Below are positions 6,761 to 13,779 of a DNA stretch of 15,857 bases, piece by piece (position 1 is the stretch's first letter; every line of letters begins with the position of its first letter). The notes beneath the pieces were generated by a model. That model was not told where the DNA came from. It ran no database searches and was given only the letters and a program-made list of their open reading frames with translations. The stretch lies in NCBI GenBank assembly GCA_947627815.1, contig CANQXN010000023.1, forward strand, positions 1 to 15,857. Reading direction: 5' to 3'. Origin of the DNA: an uncultured Clostridia bacterium. GTDB taxonomy: Bacteria > Bacillota > Clostridia > Oscillospirales > CAG-272. The translations under genes were made by a program, and so were the position numbers.

Positions 6761-7648
6761 TCAAAAATCGCTGTTGTAGCGTTTGAAGCCTTCGCCGTAG
6801 ATTTCGTTTGCCGAGGTGACGATGAGAAAGGCGTCGGGATCCAAGGCGTTGACGATGTGGCGCAAGTTGGGGAAATGCTGCTTTTTAACGGCGCAGAGGA
6901 TCACCTGGCGCGGCTCGGCGGAGTAGGCGCCGGCGCCGGGGAGCAGGGTGGCGCCCACCTCGAGATCGGTGAGAAGATGCTCGGCGATTTCCTTTTCGCG
7001 CACCGTGATGATAAAGGCCAAAACCGCCTTGTCCCGCCCGTAGATCACAAGATCGATCAGCGCCGAGGAGAAGAAAAGCGCGATGGCGGAGTACAGCCCG
7101 TTTTCAAAACTGCGGGTGGCGATGGCGGCGGCGACAAGAATCAGGGAATCGATGAGGAAAAAGAGCATCCCGGGCTTGAAATGGGCGTATTTGCGGCGGA
7201 TGATTTTCACGATGATATCGGTGCCGCCGGTGGTGGCGCCCGTCCGCAGGATCAGCCCCAGCCCCGCGCCGCTGGCCGCGCCGCCGATGATGCCGATGAG
7301 CAGATGATCGGTAAGAACGGGGAGATGCGGCACCAGCAAAGCGGCGGTCAGGTCGGTGACAAGCGAGGAAAGCAGGGTGGCGATCACCGTGGAAACCATA
7401 AAACGCCGGCCGAACAGGAAAAAGCCGGCGAAAAGAATGGGGAGATTCAAAAGGAGGAACAAAAGACCGGTGTTCCAATCAAAGAGTTTGTGTAAAATGA
7501 TGGCGATACCCGAAACGCCGCCCGTGACAATGCCGGAAGGGTTAAGAAACACGGCGACCGAGACGCCGAACAGCACCGAACCCGCCGCAATGAGCAGCGC
7601 GTTCCCGATTTTTTCTTTGCGGGTAAGGAATAAATTGTGCAGACTCAT
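6761..7648 (-). CDS. YitT family membrane protein (DUF161 plus DUF2179)
   Basis: The 295-residue protein has about five or six hydrophobic segments in its first 210 residues, including NALLIAAGSVLFGVSVAVFL, then a loop with NPSGIVTGGVSGIAIIL. The segment LRTGATTGGTDIIVKI is characteristic of the family. The last 80 or so residues form a soluble DUF2179 domain (DKAVLAFIITVREKEIAEHL, then GAYSAEPRQVILCAV). The biochemical role of YitT proteins is not established. ATG 7648 is chosen because AAAGGAAG lies about 8 bases upstream; a further ATG at 7675 would add nine residues and has no clear ribosome site. It lies 55 bp downstream of the acetyltransferase gene on the same strand and is probably co-transcribed with it. 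A TTCACC-18-TATGAT sequence in the gap is at best a weak promoter. Confidence 0.9.
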   Translation of the reverse strand: MSLHNLFLTRKEKIGNALLIAAGSVLFGVSVAVFLNPSGIVTGGVSGIAIILHKLFDWNTGLLFLLLNLPILFAGFFLFGRRFMVSTVIATLLSSLVTDLTAALLVPHLPVLTDHLLIGIIGGAASGAGLGLILRTGATTGGTDIIVKIIRRKYAHFKPGMLFFLIDSLILVAAAIATRSFENGLYSAIALFFSSALIDLVIYGRDKAVLAFIITVREKEIAEHLLTDLEVGATLLPGAGAYSAEPRQVILCAVKKQHFPNLRHIVNALDPDAFLIVTSANEIYGEGFKRYNSDF

Positions 7649-7703
7649 GGAGAAAACTTCCTTTCGCTTTATCATACGAGGCTATGCCAAAAAAGGTGAA
7701 GGG

Positions 7704-8873
7704 TCAGACATTGTCCGCCTCGTCGATGGTCAGAGGCAGCGGCAGGACCGAGGCAAGAAACGGCGGCAGAGAGAGGCGCTCCGGCGCGTAGTGTGAGAAA
7801 AAGACGCGGTGAGCCGCAAGAGAGGAAAAAATTGTGCCGCAGGGGGCGTCGTTTTTGGTCAAGGTCGGCCTGCCACCTCTGATCGAGAGGGTATAACTCT
7901 CGCTTTCCTCTGGACGCGCGGGCAAATCGCGGATGGTGAAGGAAAAAACGCCGTCCGCCAGGGGCGCATAGGAGGCTTTTAAGTCCAAGAGGGAAGAGAG
8001 GAGCTTTTCCCATTTTAAAACTAAAAAACATTCGTTGGAAATAAGCATGGCGTGTTCGGCAAGGGCGTCGGCGGCGGGGAAAAAGGCAGGCCGGTGAGGC
8101 GGCAGAGCCACTGTCAGATCGCCTAAGGTTTTGACCGCCAAACGGAGCAAAAAGGGCGTATCGGAAGCGTCGAGCGCGTGAAACTCCGAGAGCTGCCGTT
8201 TGTCTTTATAGTAGATCGCCCAGCCGGCAAGCCTCTCCCCTTTCATGAAAACATAGGGGATCGAGCGCCAGGAGGAAAGAATGTCGAAAAGATCCTTGCG
8301 CGGGCGCAGGGTGTGATAGGGGCGGGCGTGCATGGCGGTATGTAGGCAGTCCAAAAGCGCGCTGTCTTCGGGGTCAAGCCGCCGCATGACAAAGGCTTCG
8401 CCCTGTCCGGCATCGGCAAAAAGCCGGGGATCGGCATCGGTCACCGTCTTTTCGGTGAGGAAAAAATAGGTCATGGCGTCGCATTTTTCAAAGCCGAAAT
8501 GGTTATAGCGGTGGCGTCTGCCGCCCAAAACGGCAAAGTCGACGCCGTCTTCCGCCATGGTTTGGATGGCCTTTTTCATGAGCGTCTGCATATACCCCTT
8601 GCCCCGACAGTCGGGGCGGGTGGCGACATTGCCGATGCCGGTCACGCGAAAGGACTGCCCGCCGATGGAAAAGGTCAGGGGGAAACAGCCCACGCAGGCG
8701 GCGAGCTTGTCCTCTTCGAGCAAAAACAGAGTGTCGTTTTCCGGGTGCCGCCCCTTTCCAAAGAGCTTGGGCAAAAGGCAGTCGAAGGTTTCGCCCGCTC
8801 CTTTGGCAAAGCAAGAATCGATGAAAGCGATATAATCGGCGGCGGCAACGCCCCCTTTTGTCAGGTGTATCAT
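7704..8873 (-). CDS. Eis-like GNAT family N-acetyltransferase
   Basis: The 389 residues fit the Eis-type architecture: an N-terminal GNAT domain, a second degenerate GNAT-like domain and a C-terminal SCP2-like domain. The acetyl-CoA motif is at about residues 78-101 (GIGNVATRPDCRGKGYMQTL). RYNHFGFEKC at 121-130 corresponds to the segment carrying the proposed general-acid Tyr of Mycobacterium tuberculosis Eis. The C-terminal part (FSFTIRD, then YTLSIRGGRPTLTKND) resembles the SCP2 fold. Eis of M. tuberculosis acetylates aminoglycosides and protein lysines; Firmicutes members have no agreed substrate. ATG 8873 has AAGGAAG 8 bases upstream. A good promoter lies about 70 bp upstream, back to back with that of recG. 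A short frame in the leader overlaps the start codon. YitT follows in the same direction. Confidence 0.85.
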   Translation of the reverse strand: MIHLTKGGVAAADYIAFIDSCFAKGAGETFDCLLPKLFGKGRHPENDTLFLLEEDKLAACVGCFPLTFSIGGQSFRVTGIGNVATRPDCRGKGYMQTLMKKAIQTMAEDGVDFAVLGGRRHRYNHFGFEKCDAMTYFFLTEKTVTDADPRLFADAGQGEAFVMRRLDPEDSALLDCLHTAMHARPYHTLRPRKDLFDILSSWRSIPYVFMKGERLAGWAIYYKDKRQLSEFHALDASDTPFLLRLAVKTLGDLTVALPPHRPAFFPAADALAEHAMLISNECFLVLKWEKLLSSLLDLKASYAPLADGVFSFTIRDLPARPEESESYTLSIRGGRPTLTKNDAPCGTIFSSLAAHRVFFSHYAPERLSLPPFLASVLPLPLTIDEADNV

Positions 8874-8905
8874 AGAAAAGTCTTCCTTTTTTCAGGTAGT
8901 TTCAT
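8870..8905 (-). other. Possible 11-residue leader ORF overlapping the acetyltransferase start
   Basis: On the minus strand ATG 8905 opens a frame encoding MKLPEKRKTFL. Its TGA overlaps the acetyltransferase ATG by two bases (ATGA). AAGGA lies about 9 bases before it, and the ribosome site of the main gene lies inside it. It could couple translation, but a frame this short can arise by chance. Confidence 0.25.
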
Positions 8906-8941
8906 GCGTGCTTGTCCTTTTTTACGGACAATCCTAAGTGT

Positions 8942-8970
8942 AGTATAGCAAATCCGCTTTTTTTATGCAA
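8942..8970 (-). promoter_or_regulatory. Sigma-A-type promoter of the acetyltransferase gene
   Basis: On the minus strand TTGCAT (8970-8965), a 17 bp spacer and TATACT (8947-8942) form a near-consensus promoter. The leader would be about 60 bases. Seven bp separate its -35 from the -35 of the divergent recG promoter. Confidence 0.8.
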
Positions 8971-8977
8971 GAGCTTC

Positions 8978-9006
8978 TTGACAAAAAAGCCGAAATGTGC
9001 TATTCT
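8978..9006 (+). promoter_or_regulatory. Sigma-A-type promoter of recG
   Basis: A consensus -35 TTGACA (8978-8983), a 17 bp spacer and TATTCT (9001-9006) place transcription start near 9013. The resulting leader of about 120 bases is unusually long for this window. It contains small hairpins: GGCAA/TTGCC at 9048-9060, and GCCTT/AAGGC at 9058-9073 followed by TTTTT. Confidence 0.8.
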
Positions 9007-9133
9007 TGACAAAGAAGAATACATACCGAAGGAAGCTTTTTGTCTCCGGCAATTTTTGCCTTTGGCAGAAGGCTTTTTGTGTTGTTTGCGATTTTTTTGC
9101 CGAGGGCATGGCTCTACGGGAAAGGAGGGCGTG

Positions 9134-11182
9134 ATGGCGCTGACACTCGACAGTCCTTTGACGGCGCTTGCCGGCATCGGCCCCAAAAAAGCGGAGCTTT
9201 TTCAAAAGCTCGGCTTTTCCACCGTGGGCGGCCTTTTGCGCCATTTTCCCCGCGCCTATCAGAACCGGGGGGAAATTCGCACGCTGGCGGAGGCCGGTTT
9301 TTGCGGCGAACCCTGCGCCATGATGCTGACGGTGGGGAGTATGCCCAGCTCGGTGCGCCTGAAAAATCGCATGGTAATGACAAAATTCACCGCCTTTGAT
9401 GAGACGGGCCGCTGTCAGGTGATTTTTTTCAACCAGGCCTTTCTCAAGGATGTTTTTGTTTTGGGCGCGACCTACCGTTTCTGGGGGCGTCTTGTCGAGA
9501 AAAAAGGCAAATGGGATCTCGCCTCCCCGCAGTTTGAGCCTTATGACGGCGTCCATCCGCTGCCCGATTTTCTGCCGGTCTATCCTTTGGGGGGCGGCGT
9601 CAGCCAGAAGCTGTTGCGGACGGCGGTGGGGCTTGCGTTGGAAGGGCTTGGCGAGGTGGAAGACCCGCTGCCCGCCGCCTTGCGGGAAAAATACGGCTTA
9701 GGCGGATTTCGCCAGGCGCTTGAGACGCTTCACCGGCCGATGAATCTTGAGGGGCTGTCCGAGGCGCGGCGCTATTTTGTGTTTGAAGAACTGCTGCTCC
9801 TGTCCCTGGCCGCTCTGCGGGATCGGCAGGAGTCGCAAAACCGCCCTGGTCTGCCCGTGATGGGAGAAATCACCGCCGACCTTGCCTCCGGCTTTGCCAT
9901 GCATCGCCTGCTCAGCGGCGATGTGGGGAGCGGCAAGACCGTCATGGCCGCCTATGCCGCCTTTGTCGCCGCAAAAAACGGGTATCAGTGCGCCCTGATG
10001 GCGCCGACCGAAATTCTCGCGCGCCAGCATTACAACGATCTCGCCCCGCTTTTTGCCTCGCTCGGCATCTCCGTCGCTCTGCTGGTGGGGAGCCTGACGC
10101 CGTCGGCCAAGAAAAAAATCCATGAGGCGGCCTTGCAAGGCGAAGTCAGTTTTGTGATCGGCACTCACGCGCTTCTCACCGAGCAGATGCGCTTTCAAAA
10201 GCCGGTTCTCATGATCACCGATGAACAGCACCGCTTCGGCATCCGCCAGCGCGCGATGCTTGCCGAAAAGGGCAGGGATCTGCATGTTTTGGTGATGAGC
10301 GCCACCCCCATTCCCCGCACGCTGGCGCTGGTGCTTTACGGCGATCTCTCGCTTTCGACCCTGGATGAACTGCCGGCCGGCCGGCAAAAGGTGAGTACCT
10401 TTTTGGTCAACGAAAGCTATCGGGCGCGTCTCACCGGCTTTATCCGCAAGCAAGTGGAAGAGGGGCGGCAGGTTTATGTGGTCTGTCCCGCCATCGAGGA
10501 ACTGCCCGACGAGGAAGGCGAGATCGACGGCCCCTTGGTCGATCTTGGCGGTCATCCCATCGAAAAAAACAAAATCAAACGCGCGCTCTCTTTTGCCGAA
10601 GAACTCGCCGCCGCGCTGCCCGGTCTTTCGGTGGCCTGTCTGCACGGCAAAATGAGCGGCGCCGAAAAAGAAAAAGTGATGTCGGCCTTTGCCGCCGGTC
10701 AAATCGGCGTGCTTGTCTCCACCACGGTGATCGAGGTGGGGGTCAATGTCCCCAACGCCACCTTGATGGTGGTGGAAAACGCCGAGCGCTTCGGACTTTC
10801 GCAATTGCATCAGCTCCGGGGACGCGTGGGGCGCGGAAAGTATAAATCCTGGTGCATTCTCGTGAGCGATACCGACAGCGAAGAGGCGCTTTCGCGTCTG
10901 CGGGCGCTCTGCGCGACAAACGACGGCTACCGAATCGCCGAGTTTGACCTCGCCCAGCGCGGCCCCGGCGATTTTCTCGCCGGCAGCGGGGCGACCCGTC
11001 AGCACGGCGCTTGGAAAACCTCGCTGGCCTCTCTGTGCGAGGACACCGGCCTGTTGGAAAGCGCGATGAAAGAGGCGGGCGAGCTTTTGGCAAACGATCC
11101 CGCCCTGGAGCAGGCCGAGCATCGGGGGCTGAAAGCGGCGCTGCGCGATTTTCTGGCAGAACGCGCCGGCGAGGCTTCTTAA
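9134..11182 (+). CDS. recG: ATP-dependent DNA helicase RecG, apparently lacking the Q-motif segment
   Basis: RecG regresses stalled replication forks and remodels recombination intermediates. The 682-residue protein has the N-terminal wedge domain (about 60-160) and superfamily-2 helicase motifs: I GDVGSGKT (262-269), Ia APTEILARQH, II DEQH (363-366), III SATPIPRTLAL, V STTVIEVGVNVP and VI QLRGRVGRG. The C-terminal TRG-like region has RGPGDFL and ATRQHG, with a few extra residues between. From FEELLLL (217-223) to motif I there are only about 45 residues where I expect about 70, and the usual LPFxLTxAQ motif is missing. About 25 extra residues appear after VCPAIEE instead. ATG 9134 is chosen for its AAAGGAGG 5 bases upstream and canonical N-terminus (LTALAGIGPKKAELFQKLG). 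The frame is open upstream through the promoter, which is not coding. Confidence 0.93.
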   Translation: MALTLDSPLTALAGIGPKKAELFQKLGFSTVGGLLRHFPRAYQNRGEIRTLAEAGFCGEPCAMMLTVGSMPSSVRLKNRMVMTKFTAFDETGRCQVIFFNQAFLKDVFVLGATYRFWGRLVEKKGKWDLASPQFEPYDGVHPLPDFLPVYPLGGGVSQKLLRTAVGLALEGLGEVEDPLPAALREKYGLGGFRQALETLHRPMNLEGLSEARRYFVFEELLLLSLAALRDRQESQNRPGLPVMGEITADLASGFAMHRLLSGDVGSGKTVMAAYAAFVAAKNGYQCALMAPTEILARQHYNDLAPLFASLGISVALLVGSLTPSAKKKIHEAALQGEVSFVIGTHALLTEQMRFQKPVLMITDEQHRFGIRQRAMLAEKGRDLHVLVMSATPIPRTLALVLYGDLSLSTLDELPAGRQKVSTFLVNESYRARLTGFIRKQVEEGRQVYVVCPAIEELPDEEGEIDGPLVDLGGHPIEKNKIKRALSFAEELAAALPGLSVACLHGKMSGAEKEKVMSAFAAGQIGVLVSTTVIEVGVNVPNATLMVVENAERFGLSQLHQLRGRVGRGKYKSWCILVSDTDSEEALSRLRALCATNDGYRIAEFDLAQRGPGDFLAGSGATRQHGAWKTSLASLCEDTGLLESAMKEAGELLANDPALEQAEHRGLKAALRDFLAERAGEAS

Positions 11183-11248
11183 CTTTTGCCCTTGCCGGCC
11201 TTTTCCGGCCGGATGCGGGAAGCGAAAAACAGGGAAGGGGGAATTATT

Positions 11249-11806
11249 GTGAACGAAAGCTTGCCTTTATTAGAAGACGACCCGATGCCCGACGGCCTCG
11301 TGACGCCAGACGGCCTCGTGATGCCAGACGGCCTCGTGACGCTTGCCTGCTGTTTTACCGGCCATCGGGACATTCCCGCCGATCAGCGGGACTATTTAGG
11401 CTCTCTTCTTTCCCTGACGGTGGAGGAACTCATCGCCGGCGGCTGCCGTGATTTTTACTGCGGCGGCGCCGTCGGGTTTGACACCATGGCGGCGGTGACG
11501 GTGCTGAACAAGAAAAAAAGTCATCCCGACATTCGCCTCCTTCTGGCGCTCCCCTGCGGGGATCAGAGCGCCCGCTGGCGGTATGCCGATAAGGTGATGT
11601 ACGAAAAGATCAAAGAACGCGCCGACGAAGTGATTCTGCTCTTTCCCCGGTATACCCCTTACTGTATGGCGGCGCGCAATCGCTATATGGTCGATCACAG
11701 CGGCATTTGCGTGGCCTATGTCTCGCATCGCGGCGGCGGATCGGCTTCCACGCGGGCCTATGCCGAAAAAAAGGGGCGCCGGATTATCAATTTGGCAAAA
11801 TCCTGA
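11249..11806 (+). CDS. SLOG-fold (YpsA/DUF1273-like) protein with N-terminal hexapeptide repeat
   Basis: From GTG 11249 the product is 185 residues. The core from residue 34 is typical of the family: CCFTGHR, RDFYCGGAVGFDTMAA, RLLLALPC, YTPYCMAARNRYMVDHS, CVAYVSHRGGGSASTRAYA. These are glycine-rich loops of a Rossmann-like SLOG fold that binds nucleotide-derived ligands; the cellular role is not established. Before the core, residues 14-31 read PDGLVT, PDGLVM, PDGLVT, encoded by three 18 bp repeats. That stretch is not part of the fold I recognise. GTG 11249 has GGAAGGGGG about 7 bases upstream. In-frame ATGs at 11285 and 11321 (one within the repeat) are possible alternatives but lack ribosome sites. 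The gene lies 66 bp after recG, past a short CCGGCC hairpin, and 40 bp before prmC. Confidence 0.85.
   Translation: MNESLPLLEDDPMPDGLVTPDGLVMPDGLVTLACCFTGHRDIPADQRDYLGSLLSLTVEELIAGGCRDFYCGGAVGFDTMAAVTVLNKKKSHPDIRLLLALPCGDQSARWRYADKVMYEKIKERADEVILLFPRYTPYCMAARNRYMVDHSGICVAYVSHRGGGSASTRAYAEKKGRRIINLAKS
11288..11341 (+). repeat. Three tandem 18 bp in-frame repeats in the SLOG gene
   Basis: Units at 11288-11305, 11306-11323 and 11324-11341 share the consensus CCMGACGGCCTCGTGAYG. They differ by one base at position 3 and one at position 17. Being a multiple of three, copy changes would keep the frame and alter only the length of the PDGLV(T/M) segment. Confidence 0.9.
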
Positions 11807-11846
11807 TTTTTTTTGTCTGTCAAACCCGCAAGCGGAGGAATTTTTT

Positions 11847-12611
11847 GTGTTTTTTCATACCGACGATCACGAGGGCGAACTGCTCCGCCGCTATTATACC
11901 GCCCAAGGGCTTGAAAAAGAGGCGCTGGACGAGGCAATTTTCAAGGCCAAGGCCCATCTTGCGGCAGGCTTTCCCCTGGCCTATCTCATTGGAGAAGCGG
12001 CCTTTTTTGATCTTGTTTTTTATGTCAACGAAGATGTGCTGATCCCCCGACCCGATACCGAACGGGTGGTGGAACAGGCGCTTTCTCTGCTCCCGCCCGG
12101 CGGCGTCTTTGCCGATCTTGGCACAGGCTCGGGCGCCATTGCCGTGACGGTGGCGCGCCACGCCCCCCAAAGCCGAGGCTTTGCGCTGGATCTTTCCCCC
12201 AAAGCGCTGGCGGTGGCGGAAAAAAACGCCGCCCTTTGCGGGGTGAGCGACAGGCTCACCTTTCTCGCGGCCGATCTCTTTTCACGCCCCGCCTGTCCAC
12301 ACCCTGGGGGATTCGATCTTGTGATTTCCAATCCGCCCTATATCCCCGATGAGGAGATCGAGAAGTTCCCCGGCCTTGTCTATGAACCGCGCATGGCGCT
12401 TGCCGGCGGCACAGACGGCCTTGCTTTTTACCGCCTTTTCTTACAAGACTACCGCGCCTGGCTCAAGCCGGGGGGCGCCTTTGTGTTTGAAATCGGATAC
12501 GATCAGAAGAACGCCGTCACGGCGCTGTCCGAGGCCTTGGGCTACACCTGCCGCGTCACCAAGGATTACGGCGGCAACGACCGTGTGGCGCTGATCCGCC
12601 CGCTGCCGTGA
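11847..12611 (+). CDS. prmC: Peptide chain release factor glutamine methyltransferase PrmC (HemK), short N-terminus
   Basis: PrmC methylates the GGQ glutamine of release factors RF1 and RF2. The 254-residue product has PLAYLIGE (43-50), VLIPRPDTE (64-72), the SAM-binding loop DLGTGSG (90-96) and the catalytic NPPY at 162-165 (SNPPYIPDEEIE), then PRMALAGGTDGLAFYR. GTG 11847 is chosen because GGAGGAA lies about 7 bases upstream. The longer open frame overlaps the SLOG gene and does not resemble a PrmC N-terminus. With this start, only about 42 residues precede PLAYLIGE where about 75 are usual, so part of the helical release-factor-binding domain seems missing. The common partner prfA is not adjacent. 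It lies between the SLOG gene and ddl, 64 bp before the latter. Confidence 0.92.
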   Translation: MFFHTDDHEGELLRRYYTAQGLEKEALDEAIFKAKAHLAAGFPLAYLIGEAAFFDLVFYVNEDVLIPRPDTERVVEQALSLLPPGGVFADLGTGSGAIAVTVARHAPQSRGFALDLSPKALAVAEKNAALCGVSDRLTFLAADLFSRPACPHPGGFDLVISNPPYIPDEEIEKFPGLVYEPRMALAGGTDGLAFYRLFLQDYRAWLKPGGAFVFEIGYDQKNAVTALSEALGYTCRVTKDYGGNDRVALIRPLP

Positions 12612-12675
12612 GGCACCGTATTTTGCGGACGGCATAGCATGGTAACAACATTGAATTTCGGAGGAACAACGGTTT

Positions 12676-13719
12676 ATGGCAAAAACCCGTGTCTGTCTTT
12701 TATTCGGCGGCGTGTCGGAAGAATATGAAGTATCGATTGTCAGCGCCCGCTCGGTCTTTTTCCACATCGACCCCGCGCGCTACGATGTCACCCTGATCGG
12801 CATCACCCGGCAGGGGGAGTGGCGTCTTTTTGAAGGGGGCGTGGAGGAACTGAACGCCGCCTGGTTAGAAAAAGCGCCCAAAACGGCTCTGATCCCGCCG
12901 GTGCGGTGCGGGGAAGTGTGGATTTTCTCAAAACAGGGGGTGGAAAAGCGCCCCATCGATCTGGTGTTTCCCGTGATGCACGGCAAAAACGGCGAGGACG
13001 GCACCTTGCAGGGGCTTCTTTCTCTGGCGGGGCTTCCCTTTGTCGGCTGTGACTGTCTTTCTTCCGCCCTTTGCATGGACAAAGCCACGGCAAAGCTGGT
13101 CTTAAACAATTACGGCGTGCCGCAGGCGCCCTGTATCACCGTGGAGAGGGAGGAAGCCACGGTTAAAATAGAAGAGATTAAGCAAGCGGCGGCGGCGCTC
13201 GGCTATCCGCTGTTTGTCAAGCCTTCGGCGTCCGGCTCTTCCTGCGGCGTGTCCAAGGTGAACGCGCCGGAGGGGTTGGCCGAGGCGCTGGCCTTTGCCT
13301 TTGCTTCCGACAAACGGGTGCTCATCGAAAAAGCCATCGCGGGCGCCGAGGTGGAGGTCGCGGTTTTCGGCAAGGGCGAGCTTATCGTTTCGCCGCCCGG
13401 CGAGATCGCCCCGGGCAGTGAATTTTACGATTATGACACCAAATACAAAAACGACACCGCCCGCTTTTACATTCCCGCCCGCCTGTCGCCTACGGCGGCA
13501 AGCGGCGTGCGGGCGCTGGCCGGCAAGATCTATCGGGCGCTCGGCTGTCGGGGTCTTGCGCGGGTGGATTTCTTCGTGGACGGGGAGACGGTCGTTTTCA
13601 ACGAGATCAACACCTTGCCGGGCTTTACCTCAATTTCCATGTATCCGAAACTCATGGAGGCCGCGGGCATGAGTTACAGTGAACTGATCGACCGGCTGAT
13701 CGAAAGCGCCGAGAGATAA
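12676..13719 (+). CDS. ddl: D-alanine--D-alanine ligase
   Basis: This ATP-grasp ligase joins two D-alanines for the peptidoglycan stem peptide in the cytosol. The 347 residues include the N-terminal LFGGVSEEYEVSIVSA, the signature VFPVMHGKNGEDGTLQG, the ATP-grasp segment YPLFVKPSASGSSCGVSKV and the metal-binding FNEINTLPGFTSISMYP. EFYDYDTKY places Tyr at residue 251, where Escherichia coli DdlB has Tyr216. A Tyr there marks D-Ala-D-Ala rather than D-Ala-D-Lac ligases, so a vancomycin-susceptible-type wall is inferred. ATG 12676 has GGAGG about 11 bases upstream, a slightly long spacing. It ends the recG-SLOG-prmC-ddl series and faces a convergent gene across a shared intergenic terminator. 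Confidence 0.96.
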   Translation: MAKTRVCLLFGGVSEEYEVSIVSARSVFFHIDPARYDVTLIGITRQGEWRLFEGGVEELNAAWLEKAPKTALIPPVRCGEVWIFSKQGVEKRPIDLVFPVMHGKNGEDGTLQGLLSLAGLPFVGCDCLSSALCMDKATAKLVLNNYGVPQAPCITVEREEATVKIEEIKQAAAALGYPLFVKPSASGSSCGVSKVNAPEGLAEALAFAFASDKRVLIEKAIAGAEVEVAVFGKGELIVSPPGEIAPGSEFYDYDTKYKNDTARFYIPARLSPTAASGVRALAGKIYRALGCRGLARVDFFVDGETVVFNEINTLPGFTSISMYPKLMEAAGMSYSELIDRLIESAER

Positions 13720-13751
13720 AAAAGCCCCCGACACGCCAAGCGTGTCGGGGG
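13720..13751 (-). terminator. Rho-independent terminator of the metallophosphatase-like gene
   Basis: CCCCCGACACG (13725-13735) and CGTGTCGGGGG (13741-13751) form an 11-12 bp stem. On the minus strand it is followed by CTTTTTTA, and it lies 28 bp beyond the stop of the gene at 13780. It also lies directly after the ddl stop and may stop ddl transcripts less efficiently, since the plus-strand side has only TGTTAT. Confidence 0.85.
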
Positions 13752-13779
13752 TGTTATCTGTCATGGGGTTTTGCCAGCA

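Noticed and set aside
8912..9133. Upstream extension of RecG by 74 residues
   Set aside because: It would run through both promoter boxes, and the start at 9134 has an ideal AAAGGAGG and the canonical RecG N-terminus.
9698..11122. Long minus-strand open frame of 474 codons opposite recG
   Set aside because: It is antisense to a clearly conserved gene, has no recognisable domains and is expected from the GC-biased third positions of recG.
11195..11212. CCGGCC/GGCCGG hairpin after recG as a terminator
   Set aside because: The stem is only 6 bp and no T run follows, so recG transcription probably continues into the SLOG gene.
11288..11341. Three 18 bp repeats as a CRISPR fragment
   Set aside because: The units abut without spacers, are in frame and lie inside a coding sequence.
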